Source of the DNA: Candidatus Alloenteromonas pullistercoris
Lineage (GTDB): Bacteria > Bacillota_I > Bacilli_A > RFN20 > CAG-826
Length of the DNA stretch: 45,583 nucleotides
Direction: 5' to 3'
Assembly (NCBI GenBank): GCA_017694295.1
Contig: JADINA010000008.1
Location: 1 to 45,583 of the forward strand
Made by a program: the position numbers and the translations under genes. A model generated the notes under the pieces. That model did no database searches, had not been told where the DNA came from, and saw only the letters and a list, made by a program, of their open reading frames with translations. Shown one piece after another: positions 1 through 10,600 of the stretch (the stretch's first letter is position 1; each line of letters opens with the position of its first letter).

Positions 1-28
1 CTGGCGAAGACGAGCAGGTCTTTGCATC

Positions 29-3000
29 GATTGTATCAGGTCTAATTTCTTAGGAGTCGGAATCCGAGCCGGAGCTCACTGACCTATTCGTGGAGATTGT
101 ATCAGGTCTAATTTCTTAGGAGTCGGAATCTTGTCTCCTTTACATCTCTCCAGCCGGTGTGATTGTATCAGGTCTAATTTCTTAGGAGTCGGAATTTTAC
201 GATTGATAAGCAAATAGAAACGAATAGATTGTATCAGGTCTAATTTCTTAGGAGTCGGAATCATCTTATGGGTAGGGTCTCTTATATGCCCTGATTGTAT
301 CAGGTCTAATTTCTTAGGAGTCGGAATCACTATGCGGAACACGTGGAAGCCCCCGGGTGATTGTATCAGGTCTAATTTCTTAGGAGTCGGAATCCGCCAT
401 ACTATGGGTGGAAAAAAAGTAAGATTGTATCAGGTCTAATTTCTTAGGAGTCGGAATCACAGTTGTTGTAGAGGGTTTTATTCCTACGGATTGTATCAGG
501 TCTAATTTCTTAGGAGTCGGAATCTCTTCCGTTCTTCCCACCGTAATCAATGTTGATTGTATCAGGTCTAATTTCTTAGGAGTCGGAATCCGGGTTTATC
601 CCCCCCCGCCCGGGGTTTTGGATTGTATCAGGTCTAATTTCTTAGGAGTCGGAATCAACCAGGTGAAGCCCGGGGCTTGGCTATCTGATTGTATCAGGTC
701 TAATTTCTTAGGAGTCGGAATCATAGTTATTCAAGATACCGCGCTTACCTTGATTGTATCAGGTCTAATTTCTTAGGAGTCGGAATCCGTTGAGAACGCC
801 TTCCCACGTATTCGGGGGATTGTATCAGGTCTAATTTCTTAGGAGTCGGAATCTATTCGTTCGTTTCGTCCAGCATGCAGGTGATTGTATCAGGTCTAAT
901 TTCTTAGGAGTCGGAATCCCAGGAGTCGTATGCCTCGCCCGAGGTCGGGATTGTATCAGGTCTAATTTCTTAGGAGTCGGAATCCCCGATCTGATAGTCG
1001 CGCTTTTCGTTGCGGATTGTATCAGGTCTAATTTCTTAGGAGTCGGAATCATGAGGTTGGCGTATGCCCCCTCGTCCAAGGATTGTATCAGGTCTAATTT
1101 CTTAGGAGTCGGAATCTTGCGCTCCATAATCAAACGAGTATATATTGATTGTATCAGGTCTAATTTCTTAGGAGTCGGAATCGCGATTTGCTTCCGCTCT
1201 TCCTTGGTGAGGATTGTATCAGGTCTAATTTCTTAGGAGTCGGAATCGAGGCGGAGACCAGCCGATTGAGTGCAAGCGATTGTATCAGGTCTAATTTCTT
1301 AGGAGTCGGAATCATCATACGGGTCGGCGATTTGCGAAACTAGGATTGTATCAGGTCTAATTTCTTAGGAGTCGGAATCTGCCATTCCTCCAGGGTGACG
1401 CGCATCAATGATTGTATCAGGTCTAATTTCTTAGGAGTCGGAATCCGATCTCTTTTTCTCTCAACCTGTCCTTTGATTGTATCAGGTCTAATTTCTTAGG
1501 AGTCGGAATCGGATCTAATGACCTATCGGGAAGCCTTCGGATTGTATCAGGTCTAATTTCTTAGGAGTCGGAATCTAAGCGACATGATTCTTCTCATCAT
1601 GATCAGATTGTATCAGGTCTAATTTCTTAGGAGTCGGAATCCTAGACAAAGTCCTATCAACATTATCCCGGGATTGTATCAGGTCTAATTTCTTAGGAGT
1701 CGGAATCTTGGACTTGCCACTTTGGGGCTTGGGGTCAGATTGTATCAGGTCTAATTTCTTAGGAGTCGGAATCATGGTGGGACCATGAATAGCCCGCTTG
1801 ATAGATTGTATCAGGTCTAATTTCTTAGGAGTCGGAATCCATCCCCCTCGCCGTCGCCGGGGTGGATGCGATTGTATCAGGTCTAATTTCTTAGGAGTCG
1901 GAATCGGCGTTCATTCGATTCATCGCCCGGGCGTTGATTGTATCAGGTCTAATTTCTTAGGAGTCGGAATCTGCGCAGCAGGCTCAGTTGCAACGGGAGT
2001 TGATTGTATCAGGTCTAATTTCTTAGGAGTCGGAATCACTTCTTGGCCTCGGACTAATTACACCTTGGATTGTATCAGGTCTAATTTCTTAGGAGTCGGA
2101 ATCTTCGGAACAAAATAAGCCTCAACAGTAATAGATTGTATCAGGTCTAATTTCTTAGGAGTCGGAATCGTGTGCGGCTTCCCCGTCTACAACGCCTCCG
2201 ATTGTATCAGGTCTAATTTCTTAGGAGTCGGAATCCTCTTAAAAGGGCAAAAGGAGGAGCAATGGGATTGTATCAGGTCTAATTTCTTAGGAGTCGGAAT
2301 CTGTGCAAAAGCACAGGAGGAAGGCATGTTCGATTGTATCAGGTCTAATTTCTTAGGAGTCGGAATCAGGAGGTCGTCGCCGTTAATGGTTTTCAAGATT
2401 GTATCAGGTCTAATTTCTTAGGAGTCGGAATCGCCCGAAGTCGCGGTCCCCGAAGCGCCCGAGATTGTATCAGGTCTAATTTCTTAGGAGTCGGAATCCT
2501 ATCATAACGTCCGCCTTGCTGCGCACTAGATTGTATCAGGTCTAATTTCTTAGGAGTCGGAATCGATAGACGAAAGGGAGAAAAGCAAATGAAGGATTGT
2601 ATCAGGTCTAATTTCTTAGGAGTCGGAATCTGTCTTTGCTTCGCTTCATACGTTGCCTTCGATTGTATCAGGTCTAATTTCTTAGGAGTCGGAATCCCAG
2701 CATTCGCTGTCAGTCTTCCCCATATAGATTGTATCAGGTCTAATTTCTTAGGAGTCGGAATCTTAACTTATCGATAATGTATGACTTTAAGAGATTGTAT
2801 CAGGTCTAATTTCTTAGGAGTCGGAATCGGTCTTTGCGGCCAAGATAATTGATATACCGATTGTATCAGGTCTAATTTCTTAGGAGTCGGAATCGCGCGA
2901 AAAGGCTAACGATCTCCTTAAGCGGATTGTATCAGGTCTAATTTCTTAGGAGTCGGAATCCAGGGAAGGCGCGGTATGTTGAATAACTACGATTGTATCA

Positions 3001-5333
3001 GGTCTAATTTCTTAGGAGTCGGAATCAGTTTACGCACGCGAATACAATAAGGATCCGATTGTATCAGGTCTAATTTCTTAGGAGTCGGAATCTGCGGAGC
3101 AGGCTCAATTTCAACGTGCGTTGATTGTATCAGGTCTAATTTCTTAGGAGTCGGAATCCCCGATATTATAGTCGCGCTTTTCGTGGCGGATTGTATCAGG
3201 TCTAATTTCTTAGGAGTCGGAATCTGCCGTCGGCATCGCACTCGGTCAATACGCGATTGTATCAGGTCTAATTTCTTAGGAGTCGGAATCACAGCCGCCT
3301 ATCCGATATTCCGTGGATCGGATTGTATCAGGTCTAATTTCTTAGGAGTCGGAATCAGGCGATGCCGTTTAATCTCGTTTCGTTGAGATTGTATCAGGTC
3401 TAATTTCTTAGGAGTCGGAATCTGGTTTCTTCGATGTCTCTCCAGCCGGTGTGATTGTATCAGGTCTAATTTCTTAGGAGTCGGAATCGGCGAGTTCTTT
3501 GAGTTGTTCAACGGTATGATTGTATCAGGTCTAATTTCTTAGGAGTCGGAATCCCGCTATGGCAAAACCAAGGACGGCGTGATGATTGTATCAGGTCTAA
3601 TTTCTTAGGAGTCGGAATCTATGAAGAAGTTTCCCAAGCTCTTTGAATTGATTGTATCAGGTCTAATTTCTTAGGAGTCGGAATCGCGAAAGCCTTTATA
3701 TAGATAGGGAAAGGAGATTGTATCAGGTCTAATTTCTTAGGAGTCGGAATCTCCACGTTTCATTATCTGAAGGATCGAAACGATTGTATCAGGTCTAATT
3801 TCTTAGGAGTCGGAATCTGCTCAGCAGTCGCAGCTGCAGCGTGATTTGATTGTATCAGGTCTAATTTCTTAGGAGTCGGAATCAGAGCGAGCGACCCAGA
3901 TTTATCCAAACGGGATTGTGTCAGGTCTAATTTCTTAGGAGTCGGAATCGACATACAGACAATTTTCAAAAGTCGCTTCGATTGTATCAGGTCTAATTTC
4001 TTAGGAGTCGGAATCGCGGGTCGAGAATCTTCCGGGCAACATGAGATTGTATCAGGTCTAATTTCTTAGGAGTCGGAATCTTGCTCCTCTCTTAGATGGC
4101 ATACGGAGCCGATTGTATCAGGTCTAATTTCTTAGGAGTCGGAATCTAATCGTCTTCCTTGTTCGCTTGTGGCTCTGATTGTATCAGGTCTAATTTCTTA
4201 GGAGTCGGAATCCTCATGCATTTAGATGGCGATACTCGATATGATTGTATCAGGTCTAATTTCTTAGGAGTCGGAATCTCGAGTGCATCAGCGCTGACCA
4301 TTCCCGCAAGATTGTATCAGGTCTAATTTCTTAGGAGTCGGAATCAACGAGCATAGGGAAGTTGTCAAAGGCTTCGATTGTATCAGGTCTAATTTCTTAG
4401 GAGTCGGAATCGACACACAGGGTAATACTACGCACGCGCGAGATTGTATCAGGTCTAATTTCTTAGGAGTCGGAATCCTTTTCCGGGTTGTCGAGGTGGA
4501 GGAGATAGATTGTATCAGGTCTAATTTCTTAGGAGTCGGAATCGGGGCAAGGAGGGGTCCAAAACCCTTGAAGATTGTATCAGGTCTAATTTCTTAGGAG
4601 TCGGAATCAGGCCCATAGATTGTTGAGGGTATCCCCCAGATTGTATCAGGTCTAATTTCTTAGGAGTCGGAATCGCGTTCTCAAACGATAAGACGGCGTG
4701 GAAGGATTGTATCAGGTCTAATTTCTTAGGAGTCGGAATCTAGAGGAGGCCACAACCTCTTCTAGGCCGTGATTGTATCAGGTCTAATTTCTTAGGAGTC
4801 GGAATCGTTCCTTTAACATAGTGCTAATTTCCTAAAGATTGTATCAGGTCTAATTTCTTAGGAGTCGGAATCGATGCGTTGCGATGGCGATACTCGATAT
4901 CGGATTGTATCAGGTCTAATTTCTTAGGAGTCGGAATCTTTGACGGCCAACAAGGGGGCCGAAGCCTTGATTGTATCAGGTCTAATTTCTTAGGAGTCGG
5001 AATCTCGCCATCGGCTATGTACTCGGGTATCTTAGATTGTATCAGGTCTAATTTCTTAGGAGTCGGAATCCGTCGCCTCGGCTCGCCCCTTGCGCCTCTG
5101 ATTGTATCAGGTCTAATTTCTTAGGAGTCGGAATCAATGACAACTTGAGCCCCGCTTGCGGGGTTGATTGTATCAGGTCTAATTTCTTAGGAGTCGGAAT
5201 CACCTTCAGGCAGGTTGACAACGCAGGCCCAGATTGTATCAGGTCTAATTTCTTAGGAGTCGGAATCCTCCTTTATGCTTAAAATCAGTATTGCTCAGAT
5301 TGTATCAGGTCTAATTTCTTAGGAGTCGGAATC
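29..5333 (-). CRISPR. Type II CRISPR array, 81 repeats, left end cut by window
   Basis: I located 81 repeats of 36 bp; on the plus strand they begin GATTGTATCAGG and end GAGTCGGAATC. The first starts at 29, the last at 5298. The 80 complete spacers are almost all 29 or 30 bp (one of 28 before 423, one of 31 before 4310); bases 1-28 are part of another spacer, so the array continues to the left. Repeats are nearly invariant: the copy at 161-196 ends in T instead of C, and the copy at 3914-3949 reads GATTGTGTC instead of GATTGTATC. The anti-repeat of the tracrRNA near 11511 has the plus-strand repeat sense, so crRNAs must be made from the minus strand, beginning at the 5333 end. In that sense each repeat ends TGATACAATC, which contains an extended -10 box (TGA then TACAAT). 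Confidence 0.99.
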
Positions 5334-5401
5334 CTATGCGCGAATTTTAGCACAATTTCCGGCTTATACACGGACTTTTTCCATGATAAAATTACTAAAA
5401 C
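5334..5401. promoter_or_regulatory. CRISPR leader and divergent promoter of the ATPase gene
   Basis: Only 68 bp separate the last repeat from the start codon of the inverted ATPase gene. On the plus strand TGATAAAAT (5384-5392) is an extended -10 box whose expected start site falls at or just before the ATG at 5402; no ribosome site is visible in the nine bases between them. On the minus strand TGCTAAAAT (complement of 5344-5352) is an extended -10 box that would start transcription about at the edge of the array. Neither has a clear -35. The spacer therefore seems to serve both as leader for integration and as back-to-back promoter. This assignment is inferred from motifs only. Confidence 0.55.
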
Positions 5402-6403
5402 ATGAGCCAGAACCTATCGATTTTTAACAAAGACAACAAAAATATTCGGCATTTTTCGAAGTTGAATTTGATTTTTGGGTATGCAAAATCTGGTAAAACG
5501 ACCTTTTTGGAAGAACTGCATCAAATTTTGTCCGGAAAAGATAAACACCATTTGGTTAATGGGACCCAAACCGTTCCTGGGGATTTCAATTTATTCTCGA
5601 TTTCAACATCGGAAGGCATAAGAGATCATCTGAAGCTTTCGTCGAAAAGTCTCCTTAGACGGCTACTAACCCAAACCAAATATTCCGATACGTTCCCTTC
5701 GTTTTGCGATTTTATTAGCAAAGGGATTTCGGGGGCACAATCAGAGCTGGAGTCTCAAGTCAAAAACGTCTTGCCAAATGCAAAAATTGAAATTCAAGGT
5801 TTAGACTCTCCTCTTGATTTACTTATCGACAATATGGAGATCTCTCTGCAAATGGATTCAAGCACCGATGAAAAAGAGGGGGTATTCTCCTTGGTACAGG
5901 CATTAACGAAAATGACCGATAGCAAAACCGTCGTTTTAATCGACGATTTTGCAAAGGATTTCGACGAGGAAGATACGCTTTCTTTCTTTTCCCAAATAAA
6001 GAACTCGCCGGCCTACTATTTTCTAACATCAAAGAAGCCAGTGCCCCAGAACGCCATACCGGAATCAGGCTCTATCTTTGCGATGAGAAACGGAAACATA
6101 ATAGCAATTCCCCCACTCAAGAATCTAATCAACATTACTCTTAACGAAGGAAAGGAGCCCAAAACGTTCGAGGAATTCATGATTTCCTCTGCATACACCG
6201 ACAATTCTGGCCTATCAAGCATTTTTGAAAACTATATAAAGAACGATGAAGTAGCAAATGTTCTTAGAATACTTACCGCCAGAAACCCCGTTCTTTGCCA
6301 AAAACAAATTGAAAACAAGGTTTGCATAATCCCAAAAACAAAAGAGGAGAACGCGCTATATATGAAGTTGTTTGAGCTTTTGGGGATCGAACCAATCAAA
6401 TAA
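5402..6403 (+). CDS. CRISPR-associated P-loop ATPase in the csn2 position, inverted
   Basis: A 333-residue soluble protein with no known close family that I can name. It has an intact Walker A motif, GYAKSGKT at residues 26-33, right after a short beta strand (LNLIF), and a Walker B-like strand VVLIDD at 177-182, followed by a strand ending FLTSKKP (207-213) of the kind seen in SMC/ABC-type and AAA ATPases. It lies between the array and cas2, where type II-A loci carry csn2, whose product holds DNA ends as a ring during spacer acquisition. Classical short Csn2 proteins have a degenerate P-loop; this one does not. Unlike csn2 it is on the opposite strand, convergent with cas2, and the two genes overlap by 8 bp at their stops. 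Base composition matches cas9. It could be a divergent long Csn2 or an unrelated ATPase recruited to adaptation; function is inferred from position only. Confidence 0.8.
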   Translation: MSQNLSIFNKDNKNIRHFSKLNLIFGYAKSGKTTFLEELHQILSGKDKHHLVNGTQTVPGDFNLFSISTSEGIRDHLKLSSKSLLRRLLTQTKYSDTFPSFCDFISKGISGAQSELESQVKNVLPNAKIEIQGLDSPLDLLIDNMEISLQMDSSTDEKEGVFSLVQALTKMTDSKTVVLIDDFAKDFDEEDTLSFFSQIKNSPAYYFLTSKKPVPQNAIPESGSIFAMRNGNIIAIPPLKNLINITLNEGKEPKTFEEFMISSAYTDNSGLSSIFENYIKNDEVANVLRILTARNPVLCQKQIENKVCIIPKTKEENALYMKLFELLGIEPIK

Positions 6404-6728
6404 CCGTAAGCTGCTCGTCGGTTTCAAGCCTTTCCTGAGCAGTTTTCTCGCCCTGAACCAAAATCATGCTTTCAAATTGATTTTCGGTTACCTTCAAAAT
6501 ACGAATGTTACCATACTTAGGCTTTAATTCTTTTACTCTCTTGATATGTTTTTCGGCATCGGAATCATTGTTGCAATAACGGCTATAAACGGAAAACTGA
6601 AGCATCATGAACCCGTCGTCCATTATTTTCTTCCTAAAGCGAACATACTCTTTTCTTTGGGCTGCTTTCTCGACCGGCATATCGAATAGAACAAGGAGCC
6701 TCATATTCTTGTAAGAGCTATCACTCAT
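6396..6728 (-). CDS. cas2: CRISPR adaptation endonuclease Cas2
   Basis: The 110-residue product has the Cas2 ferredoxin-like start: a first beta strand LLVLFDMPV (residues 11-19) with the conserved Asp at 16, then an arginine/lysine-rich helix (RKEYVRFRKKIMDDG) and MLQFSVYSR, the typical second strand. Cas2 forms the central dimer of the Cas1-Cas2 integrase that inserts new spacers at the leader-proximal repeat. The start overlaps the end of cas1 by 8 bp (ATGAGTGA), which indicates translational coupling in a cas9-cas1-cas2 operon. The last 8 bp overlap, tail to tail, with the ATPase gene on the other strand. The C-terminus (EKTAQERLETDEQLTVI) is slightly longer than in minimal Cas2 proteins. 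Confidence 0.97.
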   Translation of the reverse strand: MSDSSYKNMRLLVLFDMPVEKAAQRKEYVRFRKKIMDDGFMMLQFSVYSRYCNNDSDAEKHIKRVKELKPKYGNIRILKVTENQFESMILVQGEKTAQERLETDEQLTVI

Positions 6729-7638
6729 TTGCCGACGCCTCGTTGACGAAGAACGAAGGCATCCTCACTCTGCCGATATCTCCATTTTTCAAATAATCAA
6801 CAAAAGCATCAACAAGCAAATTGATTGCATAAGAAACCTGATACTTTTTATCATCGATCATCACATAATAGTTTAGAAGGTTAACCATCCCTTTTCGAAT
6901 TTCCATTGGTAAAGGAATCGCTAGAGAATTCAGATGGTGATATACGAAATAATCTACAATGGGCCTAAATGGTTCAACTAAATCACAACTCAGATTGTTT
7001 GCGTTTTGCGCGCCGTGATGCCAAATGCCCAAATTATCGTTTAGTCCAGCGAAAGCAACGCTGCGAATAACCGCACCGGTAATGACCGAATAACCGTAAT
7101 TCAAAGCTGAGCTTATAGGAGAATTACTAAAACGGATAAAATCTTCTCCGAACACACCGCGGAAATATTCTCTGGCAGCGATCCCCTCCATATTTTTTTC
7201 GTCGCCGAACTTAACCTGCTGAACATAATCCTTAAGATGCAAATAAATCTCGGACTGGTTTGTTGTCGCCTCCAAAACAGCCATTTGATTTGAAATCTTA
7301 GCCTTGATAATCGTTTCCCAAAACTTGTTCTTTTTTGAAGGCAAAAGGCCTATTTGCCTCTCCAAAAGATTCGATTGCAAATAATGGGAATTAATTGGCG
7401 CGGTAATAGATGCTGGCAAGTAGTTTTTCCCGCAAAAGATTATCGAAATACCAAAATCAGAGATTTCGGAAAGCAATCTAGCAGTAATGACTACATTCGG
7501 ATCTTCCACGAAAATAAGATCAAGGTCCTCGAGAGGAAATGAAATAAGTTGTTGATCCTGGCCCTTATCAATTCGAAGACAATTGTCGCTGACCGACAAT
7601 TTCTTTGCTTCTTTAATATAGAGCTGGCGAAATCCCAT
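6721..7638 (-). CDS. cas1: CRISPR integrase Cas1 (type II)
   Basis: The 305-residue protein begins MGFRQLYIKEAKKLS, the usual start of type II Cas1 proteins. The metal-binding residues of the all-helical C-terminal domain can be placed: Glu151 in MEGIAAREYF, His207 in GIWHHG and Glu222 in DLVEPFRP; their spacing equals that of Streptococcus pyogenes Cas1 (E149, H205, E220). It catalyses integration of protospacers together with Cas2. The start codon overlaps the stop of cas9 (TAATG), so it is coupled to cas9 translation. Length and motifs are complete and there is no sign of decay, so the locus should be able to acquire spacers. Confidence 0.98.
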   Translation of the reverse strand: MGFRQLYIKEAKKLSVSDNCLRIDKGQDQQLISFPLEDLDLIFVEDPNVVITARLLSEISDFGISIIFCGKNYLPASITAPINSHYLQSNLLERQIGLLPSKKNKFWETIIKAKISNQMAVLEATTNQSEIYLHLKDYVQQVKFGDEKNMEGIAAREYFRGVFGEDFIRFSNSPISSALNYGYSVITGAVIRSVAFAGLNDNLGIWHHGAQNANNLSCDLVEPFRPIVDYFVYHHLNSLAIPLPMEIRKGMVNLLNYYVMIDDKKYQVSYAINLLVDAFVDYLKNGDIGRVRMPSFFVNEASANE

Positions 7639-10600
7639 TAACTAAGTTTCCCAAGAACGGAAATACTGCGAACTTTTAAAGAAGCAATAGTCGAGCAAGT
7701 CATATATTGTCTGTCTTTTTGCTTGGAACCCAACAAGTTCTTGATGTCAACAAAGTCGCCAAGGCAAGAATACACTTCTAGTTTTCCGGCGGAAAATCCA
7801 CCTGAATAGCAAATAACTTTTTGATTATTGCACACCACTTCGATCAACGAGTATCTTGGCAGCCTCGCAACGCAAACATAGTGCTTGTTAAGCGAGTCTT
7901 CATCAACTAACGAAAAATCTTTCTGACTGCTCCAAATCGCAAACGTATTCTTTACCCCACGCTTTTGATTAAACTTTTGATACAAGAAGACCGGAACAAA
8001 AAACAATTTTGGCGAACCAGTCTTCTTATAGACATCAACTCTTATGCAGTCTTCGTTGTCGGCATACCTGTCGCCACTGCTCGACAAAGGAACAGCACCT
8101 TCGGGAACCCCTTCATAAATCTTTACTTTCTTTATGAAAGTCCCTTTTTTCGGTAAAACCGGGTATTTGGTTTTTTTATGAGAACGCAACCAATCAGAAA
8201 TTGCTGAAGCGACTTCTTTGTTGCCGCGTTTTGCATCAACTATATCTGATACATTCTCCATTTTAATCTTCTCAACAGAGATAGTTTTGACAAGCCTTCT
8301 TTCAACTACTTTTGTTTCTTCATTATAAACGTCCCTCACACCCTTGATTGTTTCTTTCGAGAGAGGACCATTATTAACGTGATTAGGCTGTCTAACTGGA
8401 ATTAACACGTGCACATCGTATTTCGTAAGCGGCCTGCATTTATACTGGGGCAAGTTGTTCAAAATATCCAGCAGCTTTCCAGGGTCTCTTTCATAAACAC
8501 GGGCAAGTACTTCCTCTTTGAATCCAGCATATGGTTCCGGGAAAACAAGGCGATCCGCAAACCCCTCCTTGTTGGCGTTGGAAATATTATAAATAACTGA
8601 AGGAGTTACTGCTCCGATGACCGCGGCATCCAAAGCGTGGTGTAGATGGTTGTCGCGGTTTTTCTTATCGATGATTTTCTGTATTCCGATACGAACAAAA
8701 TTCAACAACGTCATTGCATGGTCAAAGAATTCGCTTTCGCTGACGTTTATTGAGCCAGCATCCACATTGGGGAACAATCTTCTCCCAGACACCGTCTCTT
8801 GAAGTTTGTCGAACGGCAAATTATAAGCGTTCCTAAAACGACCAACGAAAAGAGCCTCATTAGCAAGATAATAATCAATTGCATTGTTAAGAGCTTGATC
8901 TTCTGCGGATAATTCCTTTTCTTTGCCATCTTGTCTCTTGTTTGACTTTTTCTTAAGAGGAATCTCGTTATCTTCATCGAAGCCGTTACTTTTAGTTGAG
9001 AAGGTGAAAATCAGCGACTCCTTTTCATAGGAAACCGATTTGAATGCAAAATCTTCAAAGAATTTTACTTGATAAAGGTTGTTTTCAAAAGAAACATAAT
9101 TCGAAGAATCTAATTTGTAATAGGTATGAGTTTTTCCGGAAAGTTTCCAATGTTTTCTCATCAAGGAAGTCACACCGCCACTTGTCGAACGGCACGAAAC
9201 GCCCGAAGGAAGCATATAGAACGTAATGAACTTTCGGGCCAATTTGGAAAGATATCCGGTGTCGACAAGGTCTTTGGCGATAAAATCGTCGGGGATCTCG
9301 CTTCTAAGAAGATTTTCCCGCTTCTTATCGGAGATAGACTTATTGTTGGCCAAAAAGATCTTGATGTTTTCCAAAAACATGCGGGGTAGATTATCACCTT
9401 TGTCCGCATTTGCCTTTGTCTCAACCAAAACTTTGTTGGTGAAAGAGTCGTCAAAGCTCTTAGAGAATGGCATTATGTGATCGACTTGATAGGAGTTCGA
9501 AAAAATCTCGCGATAGGGAATGGGCTTATTGGTATAAGGGCTGATGCCACGTTGTTCATGATAAAGCTTCAAGCGAAGAAGATCCGTTTTCGAAATCTTT
9601 GAATACGATCTAAAGGTATCTGGGAAATCTTCCATCATCCGGTTTCTGAGCAAGTTATTTTGATATTGATTGTCTATCTGGCTTGCCCTGATAGTTTTCC
9701 GTTCTTCAAAGCTTTTCTTAAGTTCCCTCGCCAATTCGACGACACAATCGTCGATTTGGCCATAAACATCAACAATGGCAACAAGAATCTTTCGCAAATT
9801 GGCAAGAGTATGCTTTACAACAGGGTTGGTCAAAACAACGCCCATCTCGGCAAGCGCTTCATCAATTGGAGGAATCTTCCCTCTAATTTCCGCCCTGTCG
9901 TCCTCACCAGTATGCTTGTAGCCAATTTCCTGCATCGCTTTGTCGTAAGTCTTGCCCCTTGTCAGATAAGGCAAAAGCTTTCGGCAAATATCAAGAGAAA
10001 GGTCAATAACTTGCTTGGAGTCGATGTCGGTATCCAAAATCGCATTGATAAGATTTTCGCCAAATCCTTCGGTTTTAGCTAATTCCTTTTTTATTGCTTC
10101 ATCATCTTTTTTCCTAAGCAAAACATTCGCTAAAACATCGAAAAACTCATCGGTTTTCGCGAACGCACTTTCTCTTTCGGTTAAGCGTTTGTCTTCGCCG
10201 ATCTTCTTGGCTTGGGCAATGAACGCGGATTGCGGGACGATATTTTTATCAAACGTTTTGCTCTTCACCAACTTCTTAAATTCCACCTCTTGGCTTTGAT
10301 CAAGCTGTTCGCTTAAATCAATGCCGTTATCCCGCTTAAATTTATTTAGAAGATCAATATATTGACGGCGACTTAAATCCAAGGACTTAATCGCCACACA
10401 ATCCTTGATTTTTAAAAAGGATAAAATTGTCGAATACTTTATGCTTGCGGAATAGATTTTATCGCTGGCTAAGAAAGAGGAAATTTGCTCAGGGGTCAAT
10501 TGTCTATACGCCGTGTCGCCTTCGACTTTATAACGCATGTTCACCAAAGCGGACGCAAGTATGAATTTCCGTGCGCTAATGCTGTTTTTCGGGGCCCTTG

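Noticed and set aside
76-5124. Long open frames across the array, translating to repeated IPTPKKLDLIQS or DCIRSNFLGVGI units.
   Set aside because: The repeat-spacer unit is mostly 66 bp, a multiple of three, so stop-free frames arise automatically; they have no consistent start or conserved spacer-encoded part.
5136-5165. Spacer with a GAGCCCCGCTTGCGGGGTT hairpin, terminator-like.
   Set aside because: It lies inside a spacer of normal length and so is most simply part of a captured phage terminator; no role in the array can be shown.
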